Below are positions 16,591 through 25,500 of a stretch of DNA of 47,136 nucleotides, piece after piece. The notes beneath the pieces are model-generated. The model was not told the DNA's origin, did not search any database, and saw only the letters and a program-made list of their open reading frames with translations. Positions within the stretch are counted from its first letter, which is position 1. Each line of letters starts with the position of its first letter. Source of the stretch: Candidatus Gallispira edinburgensis (GTDB lineage Bacteria > Bacillota > Clostridia > Lachnospirales > CAG-274). The stretch spans positions 1 to 47,136 of the forward strand of contig CAJFNV010000029.1 in NCBI GenBank assembly GCA_904395805.1, read 5' to 3'. Both the position numbers and the translations under genes were made by a program.

Positions 16591-17235
16591 ATGAAAATCT
16601 GGCTTGAAAATTTTAAAAACAGAATACTGGACACATTTAAAGAGAGAGTTGTTTTTATAGGAATACAGGGAAGTCACGGCAGAGATGAGGCAACAGAAAG
16701 CAGTGACATAGACGTTGTGGTTATACTTGATAAATTTACATATGATGATTTAAAGACATATAACGATGCCATATCAGATCTTCCCTACAGAGATAAAATA
16801 TGTGGATTTGTTTCGGGCAAAAAAGAGCTTTCAAACTGGGTCGCATCAGACCTTTTCCAGTTTTATAATGATACAAAATCTCTTTACGGTGATTTAAGCT
16901 GGCTCAGTGGCAGAATAAGAAAAGATGACGCATGGCGCTCCTGCAAGTCTGATGCCTGTACGATTTATCATAGCTGTGTTCACAATTCCCTCCATGAAAG
17001 AGATACAAATATTTTAAAAAACCTCTATAAGGAAGCTGCCTTTGCCCTTCAGGCAAAATACTATTACAAAAAGGGCAAATATATCAGAAGAATACATGAA
17101 CTTGTAAATTACTTAACAGACATGGATGCTGTTATTCTTAACAATTACTTTGACAAATTTTATGAAAAAGACTTTGACAAGGCTTCCGAACAGCTTATGA
17201 CATGGTCCGCAGATATTATAAACGGCAATATTTAA
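16591..17235 (+). CDS. Nucleotidyltransferase-domain protein (pol beta / aminoglycoside adenylyltransferase-like)
   Basis: This is a 214-residue protein. The N-terminal domain has the NTP-transferase motif IQGSHGRDEATESSDIDVVVIL (GS-X10-DID, about residues 25-46), with the two metal-binding Asp. The C-terminal half is helical, with HSCVHNSLHERD and ALQAKYYYKKGKYI, as in nucleotidyltransferases that modify small molecules such as aminoglycosides. The substrate is unknown. The ATG at 16585 touches the SD GGAGG, so the ATG at 16591, 6 nt from it, is preferred. It is followed 10 bp later by a P-loop kinase-like gene, which suggests a joint function. Confidence 0.8.
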   Translation: MKIWLENFKNRILDTFKERVVFIGIQGSHGRDEATESSDIDVVVILDKFTYDDLKTYNDAISDLPYRDKICGFVSGKKELSNWVASDLFQFYNDTKSLYGDLSWLSGRIRKDDAWRSCKSDACTIYHSCVHNSLHERDTNILKNLYKEAAFALQAKYYYKKGKYIRRIHELVNYLTDMDAVILNNYFDKFYEKDFDKASEQLMTWSADIINGNI

Positions 17236-17245
17236 GAGGTATCAT

Positions 17246-17776
17246 ATGATCATACTTATTTCGGGCAGTTCCCATACAGGCAAGACCCTTTTAGCACAGC
17301 ACCTTGTGGAAAAATATAAATATTTCTGCCTTTCCATAGACCATATTAAAATGGGGCTTATCAGGAGCGGAGTATGCCCTCTTTCTCCCGAAAGCAGCGA
17401 TGATGAACTTACTCCCTATCTCTGGAACATAGTTAAGGAAATTATTAAAACAGCTATAGAAAACGAACAGAATTTAATCATTGAAGGCTGTTACATTCCC
17501 TTTGACTTTATGGATCATTTCGGAAGTGATTATAAGCCGTATATTAAATACATATGTATCATTTTCAGCGAAAACTATATCAGAGAAAATTTCGCTCTTA
17601 TAAAAGATAAAGCAAATGTCATTGAAAAAAGACTTGATGACAGTTACTGTACAAAGGAGCTTTTGATACAGGAAAACAAATTTAACCTTGAAATGTGCAA
17701 AAAACATAATTTAAATTATGCCCTGATTGAAAATAACTATATTTCGGACCTTAAGAAATACACAAATGACATCTGA
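17246..17776 (+). CDS. P-loop NTPase, small-molecule kinase-like
   Basis: This is a 176-residue protein starting MIILISGSSHTGKTLLAQHL, a clean Walker A (GSSHTGKT) at residues 6-13, followed by SIDHIKMGLIR and an IIEGCYIPFDF segment (Walker B-like), with a C-terminal NYIRENF lid-type region. This matches AAA_33/zeta-like or 2-phosphoglycerate-kinase-like small kinases, but I cannot assign the substrate. It sits 10 bp behind the nucleotidyltransferase gene and probably shares the nth transcript. Confidence 0.7.
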   Translation: MIILISGSSHTGKTLLAQHLVEKYKYFCLSIDHIKMGLIRSGVCPLSPESSDDELTPYLWNIVKEIIKTAIENEQNLIIEGCYIPFDFMDHFGSDYKPYIKYICIIFSENYIRENFALIKDKANVIEKRLDDSYCTKELLIQENKFNLEMCKKHNLNYALIENNYISDLKKYTNDI

Positions 17777-17846
17777 ATAATGAAATATTTAAAATCGCCG
17801 TATAAATATGCCTTGTAAATCGCATACTATATACGGTGATTATTTT

Positions 17847-18188
17847 ATGATTTCAAATATATTAGGCATAGTCACAGGCTTTGCCAACGGTTTTTTCGGT
17901 GCAGGCGGAGGAACGATACTTGTTCCCGGTATGGAGCGTTTTCTTAATGTTGAGGAACACAAAGCCCATGCCACAGCCATAGCAGTAATACTTCCCCTTT
18001 CTGTTATAAGTGCAGTCATATACGCCTTTAAAATTGACATTCCATGGAGCACACTTATATATGTAAGCATAGGCGGTATCGCAGGGGGCTATGCAGGTGC
18101 CAGAATATTAAGCAAATTTTCGGGTAAATGGCTTCATATTATATTCGGCGGCTTCATGATAATAGCTGCCGCAAAAATGGTGATGTAA
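17847..18188 (+). CDS. TauE/SafE-family membrane protein, first half-gene
   Basis: This is a 113-residue protein with about four membrane segments, carrying the N-terminal TauE repeat signature GFANGFFGAGGGTILVPGMERF and HKAHATAIAVILPLS. TauE/SafE proteins export sulfite or organosulfonates and are normally about 250 residues with two such repeats. Here each repeat is its own gene, the second starting immediately after this stop. An in-frame start at 17808 is possible but the family starts near 17847 (weak SD GGTGAT). Confidence 0.85.
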   Translation: MISNILGIVTGFANGFFGAGGGTILVPGMERFLNVEEHKAHATAIAVILPLSVISAVIYAFKIDIPWSTLIYVSIGGIAGGYAGARILSKFSGKWLHIIFGGFMIIAAAKMVM

Positions 18189-18554
18189 ATGATAATATTG
18201 ATATTAACAGGTTTTATAGCAGGCATAATAAGCGGTATGGGCATAGGAGGCGGAACAGTCCTTATTCCTGCCCTTACTATTTTTATGGATATTGAGCAAA
18301 AGACAGCACAGGCAATAAACCTCTTTTACTTTATACCTACAGCCGTAATTGCAATAATAACTCATATAAAACATAAAAGAATAGAAAAGGGAATCCTTAA
18401 ACCTCTCATTCTCTGGGGTATCATCGGTGCTATAGCAGGTTCAATCGTAATGAACTTCCTTGACCCCTCTCATCTTCGCTTTGCCTTTGGTATATTTCTC
18501 TTTGTTCTGGGACTTCTTGAAATAAAGAAAGGAATAAAAAAGCAAAAAACATAA
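18189..18554 (+). CDS. TauE/SafE-family membrane protein, second half-gene
   Basis: This is a 121-residue, four-span protein with its own TauE repeat: LTGFIAGIISGMGIGGGTVLIPALTIF, then QKTAQAINLFYFIPTAVIAII and IIGAIAGSIVMNFL. Its ATG directly follows the TAA of the previous half-gene, so the two are translationally coupled and probably form a heterodimeric exporter with internal pseudo-symmetry. The reading frames join in phase (stop then ATG), so a single stop codon separates the halves; both halves look intact. Confidence 0.85.
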   Translation: MIILILTGFIAGIISGMGIGGGTVLIPALTIFMDIEQKTAQAINLFYFIPTAVIAIITHIKHKRIEKGILKPLILWGIIGAIAGSIVMNFLDPSHLRFAFGIFLFVLGLLEIKKGIKKQKT

Positions 18555-18564
18555 ATTCCGGTTA

Positions 18565-18730
18565 CCGGCACTGACACTTGTGTATAAATAAAAGCCTCTC
18601 TTTCATAAAGGACAGCACTTTCAACTTTCTGAAAGACGATCCTTTGGGCTGTCCCGTTCTTTCAATACACAAAATAATCTTTTCTTTTCAACACTCTTTT
18701 TTGAGCACCTTAATGATGCTCTTTTTGTCA
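18565..18730. repeat. Gene-free stretch with structured repeat and terminator-like hairpin
   Basis: The 347 bp between the TauE pair and the feo operon holds no gene except feoX at its right edge. At 18590-18652 lie mutually exclusive pairings (GGACAGC with GCTGTCC, AAAGGA with TCCTTT, CTTTC with GAAAG), preceded by an AAAGCCTCTC unit like the double-hairpin repeats elsewhere. At 18703-18726 GAGCA/TGCTC with a TTTTT tail could terminate the TauE transcript on the plus strand. Confidence 0.6.
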
Positions 18731-18814
18731 TACAGTTTTCAATGTTCACTTATTTAGAAATTATTTTAATTTTTCAATTAAACCTGACTTTTAATATTTA
18801 GTCTTACCATTAAA

Positions 18815-18860
18815 GAAAAAAAGAAAAGGAACCTGCGCAGTAACACAGATCCCTTTTCAT
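18815..18860 (-). terminator. Terminator of the feo operon
   Basis: On the minus strand AAAAGGGATC pairs with GGTTCCTTTT (10 bp counting G-U pairs), closing a loop of about 16 nt, and is followed by CTTTTTTTC. Confidence 0.8.
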
Positions 18861-18901
18861 GTAAGCAAATTATATTTAAAGGAAATTAACTATTTTTAAA
18901 A

Positions 18902-19051
18902 CTATTTTTTACTGTGACAGCTTCCTGCCATGCCGCAGCCCGAACAGCCGCAGCCACAGCCTCCGCCGCCATTTTTCTTTTTAATTATCATACTTCTTAC
19001 AATAAGTACAACTATAATGAAAACTATGGCACCAACAATAAATGTACCCAT
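18902..19051 (-). CDS. FeoB-associated Cys-rich membrane protein
   Basis: A 49-codon gene reading MGTFIVGAIVFIIVVLIVRS, MIIKKKN, then a GGGGCGCGCSGCG cluster, ending MAGSCHSKK. It has one membrane span followed by a Gly/Cys-rich tail with five to six Cys that could bind iron. This matches the small FeoB-associated Cys-rich proteins found after feoB in Firmicutes. GGAGGAATTAT precedes the ATG; it lies 11 bp after the feoB stop. Confidence 0.88.
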   Translation of the reverse strand: MGTFIVGAIVFIIVVLIVRSMIIKKKNGGGGCGCGCSGCGMAGSCHSKK

Positions 19052-19062
19052 ATAATTCCTCC

Positions 19063-21438
19063 TTAAACCTCAATGCTTAATTTACTCTTAAATGTTGTGC
19101 TCTCCTTGTATGGTCTGAATAAGAGATAAAGTGCAAATGCAACAATTACAAGTGAAGCAATAAGACCTATAACATTAGGTGAGCCTGTAAGTGCAGAACC
19201 AACCTGATAAATCACAAGTGCTGTACAATAAGCAAATACACACTGATAACCGATTGCAAACAATGTCCACTTAGCTGAGTTCATTTCTCTCTTGATAGCA
19301 CCGATGGCAGCAAAGCAAGGAGCACAAAGAAGGTTAAATACAAGGAATGCATAACCTGCAACAGGAGTATAGGCATTCTGCAATGTACCCCATATTTCAG
19401 CACCATCCTCGGCAACTTCAGCAAAACCGTAAAGTATACCAAATGTACCTACAACGTTTTCCTTTGCGATCAAACCTGTTACACAAGCAACAGTCGCTCT
19501 CCAGTCACCGAAACCGAGAGGAGCAAATATCCATGAGAATATATTACCGATATTTGCAAGTAAGCTCTGTTCCATATCTACAGCACCAAAGCCGTTTTCG
19601 CCGAAGCCGTAGCCTGAAAGGAACCACACCAAAATAGTAGAAAGCAATATGATAGTACCGGCTTTCTTAATAAATGACCAGCCTCTTTCCCACATACTTC
19701 TTAAAACATTGCCAACTGTAGGCCAGTGGTATGCAGGAAGCTCCATAACGAAAGGAGCAGGATCACCGGCGAACATCTTTGTTTTCTTTAATATAATACC
19801 TGAAATAATAATGGCAGCAATACCTACAAAGTAAGCACTTGGTGATACCCACCATGCGCCGTCTAAAAGCGCACCTGCAATAAGAGCAATAATAGGCAGC
19901 TTAGCACCGCAGGGGATAAAAGTAGTTGTCATTATTGTCATCTTTCTGTCCCTGTCATTTTCAATCGTTCTTGAAGCCATAACACCGGGAACACCGCAGC
20001 CTGTACCTATTAACATAGGAATGAATGACTTGCCTGAAAGGCCGAACTTTCTGAAAATTCTGTCCATTATAAATGCAACTCTTGCCATATAACCGCATGA
20101 CTCAAGGAATGCAAGGAATATGAAAAGTACGAGCATCTGAGGAACAAAACCAAGCACAGCACCCACACCGGCAACAATACCGTCAAGTATAAGTGACTGT
20201 AACCAATCGGCACAGTTAATAGCCATAAGTCCGCCTTCAACCAGTACGGGAATACCCGGTACCCATATGCCGTAATCAGCAGGATCAGGCTCATTTGCAG
20301 TTACTTCTTCTGCCTCAGCCACAACATCATCCGTAATTTCAACGCTTTCTGTTACAGCGCCTTCCTCGTCAACTATATCAACTGATGTTTCTCCCTCTTC
20401 CCATGCAGCAAGTATCTGATCAGCTCTGTCAAAATCACCCACAGCTTCTTCATATTCAGCAGTGCCGTTGCCGAAAAGGTGGAAACCGTCACCGAAAAGA
20501 CAGTCATTTGTCCAGTCAGTTACCCATGTACCTACAGTAGTTACCGAAATGTAGTAAACTATAAACATAACTACAGCAAATATAGGAAGTGCAAGGAATC
20601 TGTTTGTAACGATCTTGTCGATCTTATCAGAAACCGTAAGAGAGCCTTTGTTCTTTTTAACATAAGAACCTTTAAGAATTGAAGCTATGTATACATATCT
20701 TTCATTTGTTATGATACTTTCGCTGTCATCGTCAAGCTCATCCTCAACACCTTTAATAATATCTTCAACATTCTTTAAAGCTGAAGAATCAAGTTTAAGC
20801 TGTGACATAACCTTTTCATCACGCTCAAAAACCTTTATAGCAAACCATCTCTGCTGCTCATCAGACACCTTGCCCTTTAAAGCCTCTTCGATGTGAGCAA
20901 TGGCATGCTCTGTCTCGCCGCTGAATGTATGCATAGGTACAGTCTTTGTTGCACTTGCAGCCTTAACAGCTTCATTTGCAGCCTCCCTGATACCTGTGCC
21001 CTTTAAAGCTGAAATTTCAACTATCCTGCAGCCAAGCTGTCTTGAAAGTTCGGCAGTATTTATCTTGTCACCTGTCTTTTTAACAACATCCATCATATTT
21101 ATGGCGATCACAACAGGAATACCAAGTTCCGTAAGCTGAGTTGTCAGATATAAGTTTCTTTCAAGGTTGGTACCGTCTACAATATTTAATATTGCATCAG
21201 GTCTTTCGTTTATAAGGTATGTTCTTGCAACAACCTCTTCAAGTGTATATGGAGAAAGGGAATATATACCCGGTAAGTCCATTATAGTAACATCACTGTT
21301 AAACTTAAGCTTACCTTCCTTTTTCTCAACCGTAACGCCGGGCCAGTTACCCACAAACTGGTTAGACCCTGTCAACGCATTAAACAGTGTAGTCTTACCG
21401 CAGTTAGGATTACCGGCAAGTGCAATCTTAATACTCAT
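19063..21438 (-). CDS. feoB: Ferrous iron transporter FeoB
   Basis: This is a 791-residue inner-membrane Fe(II) transporter. The N-terminal G domain has GNPNCGKTTLFNALTG (G1), the conserved VEKKEG switch and DLPGIYSLSPY (G3), and NMMD (G4). A helical spacer (about 170-270) leads to the membrane part with LGFVPQMLVLFIFLAFLESCGYMARVAF and GTGCGVPGVMASRTI, the conserved Cys-containing pore motifs. Unusual is an acidic insertion of about 70 residues (roughly 325-395) between the first two membrane spans, probably on the outside. GAAGGAGGATCA precedes the ATG. Two feoA genes lie upstream and feoX downstream. Confidence 0.96.
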   Translation of the reverse strand: MSIKIALAGNPNCGKTTLFNALTGSNQFVGNWPGVTVEKKEGKLKFNSDVTIMDLPGIYSLSPYTLEEVVARTYLINERPDAILNIVDGTNLERNLYLTTQLTELGIPVVIAINMMDVVKKTGDKINTAELSRQLGCRIVEISALKGTGIREAANEAVKAASATKTVPMHTFSGETEHAIAHIEEALKGKVSDEQQRWFAIKVFERDEKVMSQLKLDSSALKNVEDIIKGVEDELDDDSESIITNERYVYIASILKGSYVKKNKGSLTVSDKIDKIVTNRFLALPIFAVVMFIVYYISVTTVGTWVTDWTNDCLFGDGFHLFGNGTAEYEEAVGDFDRADQILAAWEEGETSVDIVDEEGAVTESVEITDDVVAEAEEVTANEPDPADYGIWVPGIPVLVEGGLMAINCADWLQSLILDGIVAGVGAVLGFVPQMLVLFIFLAFLESCGYMARVAFIMDRIFRKFGLSGKSFIPMLIGTGCGVPGVMASRTIENDRDRKMTIMTTTFIPCGAKLPIIALIAGALLDGAWWVSPSAYFVGIAAIIISGIILKKTKMFAGDPAPFVMELPAYHWPTVGNVLRSMWERGWSFIKKAGTIILLSTILVWFLSGYGFGENGFGAVDMEQSLLANIGNIFSWIFAPLGFGDWRATVACVTGLIAKENVVGTFGILYGFAEVAEDGAEIWGTLQNAYTPVAGYAFLVFNLLCAPCFAAIGAIKREMNSAKWTLFAIGYQCVFAYCTALVIYQVGSALTGSPNVIGLIASLVIVAFALYLLFRPYKESTTFKSKLSIEV

Positions 21439-21493
21439 TTATTGATCCTCCTTCAATTTATTAAATATGTATTGAAATTTATATATGACTTTT

Positions 21494-21721
21494 TCAGGCA
21501 TTTTCAACCTGTATCATAGCTGCATCGGCTTTTCTTATGGAAAGCTCATAACCTCTTACAGTAACTTCAACAGGATCCCCTAAAGGAGCAACCTTTCTTA
21601 TGTAAACATCAACACCTTTTGTAATGCCCATATCCATAATTCTTCTTTTGACAGCGCCCTCGCCGGTAATTTTAACTACCCTAAGTGTTTCACCTATTTT
21701 AGCTTCTTTTAAAGTTTTCAT
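21494..21721 (-). CDS. feoA: FeoA family protein (second in operon)
   Basis: This is a 75-residue SH3-like FeoA domain: MKTLKEAKIGETLRVVKITG, RRIMDMGITKGVDVYIRKVAPLGDPVEV, GYELSIRKADAAMIQV. FeoA is a cytosolic accessory of FeoB. It lies 9 bp after the first feoA and 55 bp before feoB on the same strand, with AGGAGG before its ATG. Confidence 0.93.
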   Translation of the reverse strand: MKTLKEAKIGETLRVVKITGEGAVKRRIMDMGITKGVDVYIRKVAPLGDPVEVTVRGYELSIRKADAAMIQVENA

Positions 21722-21730
21722 AATGACCTC

Positions 21731-21943
21731 CTAAACCATAATTTTGTTAGCCATTTCCTTGCTTACAGCAACTCTTGACTCTTTTATATTTACAATAAGA
21801 TTGCCGCCCATGGCAGCAACAACGGTAACACTTCCGCCGACAACAAAGCCAAGAGTTTCAAGGTGTTTTTTTACCTCCTCTTTGCCGCCGATTTTTTTAA
21901 TAATGTTTTCCTCTCCCGCTTGACATAGTGTTAAAGGCATCAT
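21731..21943 (-). CDS. feoA: FeoA family protein (first in operon)
   Basis: This is a 70-residue FeoA-type SH3 protein (MPLTLCQAGEENIIKKIGG, HLETLGFVVGGSVTVVAAMGGNLIVNI, ESRVAVSKEMANKIMV). It is diverged from the downstream feoA, so the two may have distinct partners, possibly a heteromeric FeoA pair as in other Clostridia with feoA-feoA-feoB order. GGGGAGGATT precedes the two adjacent ATG codons. Confidence 0.9.
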   Translation of the reverse strand: MMPLTLCQAGEENIIKKIGGKEEVKKHLETLGFVVGGSVTVVAAMGGNLIVNIKESRVAVSKEMANKIMV

Positions 21944-21982
21944 ATAATCCTCCCCTTAATATCACACTTTTTAAGCATTTTC

Positions 21983-22096
21983 ATATTAACGTGATGCATC
22001 ATAATTAGCAATAGCTATCGAGATTAGCATTTTCTATTCAAATTAACTTTAACTATTTTAATTAGAAAGCACTATCTTGGTTAGCTACTTCTAACC
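21983..22096 (-). promoter_or_regulatory. feo operon promoter and candidate metalloregulator sites
   Basis: On the minus strand TTGCTA (22011-22006), a 17 bp spacer and TAATAT (21988-21983) form a promoter about 40 bp before the first feoA. ATTAGC occurs twice as a direct repeat around the -35. Upstream, GGTTAG (22079-22084) and CTAACC (22091-22096) form an inverted repeat; these half-sites resemble DtxR-family operators but with a 6 bp rather than 1 bp centre. Iron-responsive control is inferred. Confidence 0.5.
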
Positions 22097-22196
22097 ATAA
22101 GGATACACCATAAACCAAATTTTGTCAATAGAAATTTATAATTTATTTTTGATTTTTTTAAGAAAATCTTTCGTCAGTAAAAAATCATACCGAATA

Positions 22197-22500
22197 AATT
22201 CCAATTTACCTCACCAATACACTGACAACCCAATCATTTGTAGGGGCGATCATCGATCGCCCGTGGCTCCCTTGCCTAAAGGGAGCTGTCAAGCGTAAGC
22301 TTGACTGAGGGATTCCCTTAAATTCCGGTTTAACGCACCAACAACCTGACAACCCAACCATTTGTAGGGGCGAGCATTGCTCGCCCGCAATCAGCCTCCT
22401 TTGTAAAGGAGGGGGACCGCGTTAGCGGTGGAGGATTTTTATTAACTTACTAGTCTAAATTCCAGTTTAACCCAACAGTACACTAACACCAACGATCTGT
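22197..22500. repeat. Mosaic repeat array upstream of the LRR gene terminator
   Basis: Two near-repeats of a composite: a TAAATTCC-RRTTTA unit with CTGACAACCCAA (22197-22236 and 22319-22360), then a TTTGTAGGGGCGA/TCGCCCG hairpin (22237-22264 and 22361-22388), then a double hairpin. In the first copy the double hairpin is the GGCTCCCTT/AAGGGAGCTGTC type (22265-22318); in the second it is the AGCCTCCTTT/AAAGGAGGGGGACCGC type (22392-22440). A third AAATTCCAGTTTA unit follows at 22456. No gene is visible. Confidence 0.85.
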
Positions 22501-22530
22501 AAAAAGGGACCGGACAATGTCCGATCCCTC
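22501..22530 (-). terminator. Terminator of the LRR-dockerin gene
   Basis: On the minus strand AGGGATCGGAC pairs with GTCCGGTCCCT (11 bp with one G-T mismatch) around a short loop, followed by TTTTT. Confidence 0.9.
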
Positions 22531-22534
22531 TTAA

Positions 22535-25500
22535 TTATACAATATTTTTAATTATTTCTTTCAAAACATAAGCAGTATCTTTTTTATCGACTTCACCATC
22601 ACCATTATAATCTGCTGCCTTCTGTCCAAGTACATCTGTTATAGCACTGTTATCAGCTATATATCTCTGACCAAGTATAACATCGGTTATATCGACCTTT
22701 CCGTCAAGGTTACTGTCGCCGATATCAGCCACTCTCAGATTTTTGATCCATGCACAATCCTGTCCTTCTGAACCTGAACCGTCTTTATCATATTCCCATG
22801 TAATTACATTTTCCCCTTCTCCAAGTACAATGCAGTTCACATATGGAGCATCAAGAGTATAATTACTTCCTGATACAGGAGCCTGTTTCTTACCGTTAAC
22901 ACTTGTTCTGAGCCAGTCACCGTATTCCTCACTTGAAACACTTGCTTCGTAATAAAGTATTCCAGGTCCTTCAACAGTTACGGACAAAGACGAAGTACTG
23001 CCATCATCGGTATTAGTGCTCTGTGCATAGAACATACCGTTTTCTTTAACTATATTCCAGCCGGTATTGCTTTCCTTAATTTCAACATCCTTTGGTGAAT
23101 TTTCAAAAAGCTTTTCAGCCTTGTAATTAAGGTAAATTATCTCAATTCCCGGCGGATATAAATTAGTATTGTCCGCAAAGGAATCCTTATAACAGTAAAC
23201 AGTTGTTAGACCACAGTTGTTGAAAGCATAATTTCCTATACTTGTAATACTTTCGGGTATTGTGATCTCTGTAAGTTTACTGCAGCCGTTAAATGCACCG
23301 TAGCCTATGGATGTAACTGCAACATCATCCAGAATTCTCTCCGGTATAACAACCCCTGAAACAGTCTTGTCACAGCCTGTTATCTCTCCTGTATTTATAT
23401 TTATGTACATATATCCGCCTGTTACGGGATATTTTGCAGTATCTCCCTCAAAAATTATGGTTGTTTCTTCTGTTCCCGGCTCATATGATGTATTTACTGC
23501 AACTTCATTAACCAATACATCAGCTGTACCAAGGACACCCAAATCAGAAGATACCGTATCCAAGATCTGTACATTTGCTCCTAATACAGTCCCATTTAAT
23601 GCTGCTGCATCATTGATATTATATGTCACGGTAAATAATGTACCGCTTTCTGTAAATTCAGGAAGAGAACCTTCTGCTGACTGACTAAAGTCCTTATCAA
23701 ATATACAGTAAGCAACCTTGACCTTGCCTAATTCAGCCTGTGTCTTAACTCCGTCTGCACCTTCAAAATCTGTATCTCCTGCTGCAGGGATATCATCAAA
23801 CTGAGCTCTAATATTTTCAGCATTTGAAGCATAAACTCTTATATCATTACCCAATGCATCCTTAGCAGTTAATGTAATATCACCGTCTGCTGCACTTACA
23901 GGAGTAAGAACTGCAGGATCAAATGTTAAGAACATTGTATAGTGATTAAAGCCTGCATTGTTAAGCACAGCCTTATAGTTAACAGTTAATGTACCATCAT
24001 CATTAACTACATACTCAGGAGTTATAGCTACACTGCTTTCAGCAGGAGCGACAACATCTTCCGTAGTAGTTTCTGTATCTTCAGCTGTTGTAGCCTCTGT
24101 TGTTGTTTCAACAGAAGTACCCTCTGTTGTTTCAACAGTCGTAGTTTCTGTTACATCTTCACCCGGAGCTGAAGACCCCTCTGAGTAAATAGCATATATA
24201 CAGATGTTAGATCCCTGACCTGCCACCCAAATTGTTTCCCCTGCCTTAAGCTCTACTGTAAATGTATCATATATTGAAGTGCTTCCGTCATTGGCAAGGC
24301 TTGCTACAACTGCAGCTGTGCCTGAAGGTGTTGTACCATCAGTAGTGAAACCTGTTATCTGAACATCCTTAAGGATGAAGTTAGCCTTGCCGCTTGATAC
24401 CCTGTGATCAATATTGACAGTTGTGTCTGCCTTTGCTGTGATCTTGTATGCAAGGCGGTAACTCTTTGCCTCAGGAACCTGATCTGTTCTCAGGCTTGTA
24501 TTAGTGCCTGATGACTGAGAGTATGATGTGTAATCCTTGCCGTTTACAGTGTCAGCACCGTAGCTGATTGTCTTGTAATCCATCCTCTGCTCTGTCATTA
24601 TTGTAATGCTGCCGTTATCAAATACTGTAGCACCTGCCTCAGCAGTTGCCTCGGGTGCATAGTAGAACCCACCTGAAACTGCAGTCTCTGTTGTTGTTTC
24701 AACAGGAGTTTCTGTTGTACCCTCTGTTGGTTCTTCAGGCTCAGATGGATCTAATGAGCCGCCTTCCACAACTGTAATTGTATAAATTCTTCCGCCTCTG
24801 TTATATCCCCTATCAGGGCTTGTAATAGTGTAAGTATCAGGAGCTAAATCATTAACTGTAACAGTAGTTCTGCCATTAGCTGAACCTGTAACTTCACCCT
24901 CTGTTACTATTGCGCCTGTGCTATCTAAAACCGCATAAGCAGAAGTGTTTGAGCCTCCTGTACTTGAAAAATCAAATGACAAGACAGAACTTTTAGCTGT
25001 AGTTGTAAAGCTGAACTGACCTCCGTCATTTTTAGCCAACTCTACAGAAGATACAGCACTTGTAGCACTTGAAGTTCTCTTTGTTATTTCACCAACAACA
25101 GTAAAATATGGATCAACTTCAATTTGAGTCAACAAATCTTTATCTGCACCAGCTTGAAGAGTTGTTGCATCAAAGGAATATGCAACATTGACATCTTCAT
25201 CCAACTCATCGTCTTCACCTAAATACACTATCTCTGTTCCTTCAGGATAAAGTTCTGCATTATCAGCTGCACCACCGCTATAACAATATACTCTTTCAAT
25301 ATTTGTACCCTCAAATGCAGTACTATTTATACTTTTGATTTTCTTTGGTAATAATATTTCTCTAAGTGCTGTACAGTTTTTAAAAGCAGCGCTGTATATA
25401 TTTTTAACACCCTCCTTAATTTCTATATTCCCAAGATCTATACAGCCCGCAAAAGCACTTATTCCTATGTAATCTGAACCTATAACAACACTATTCAATT

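Noticed and set aside
17474..17707. A minus-strand ORF of 77 residues inside the P-loop kinase gene
   Set aside because: It lies fully antisense to a gene with a clear Walker A and SD, and has no signals of its own.
18902..19051. The Cys/Gly-rich tail of the small feo gene considered as a metallothionein or a RiPP precursor
   Set aside because: The single membrane span and the position after feoB fit the FeoB-associated protein family, and no modification enzyme is nearby.
22197..22500. The GTAGGGGCGA...TCGCCCG units considered as a CRISPR array
   Set aside because: There are only two units, each a palindrome followed by other repeats, with no regular spacers and no cas genes in the window.
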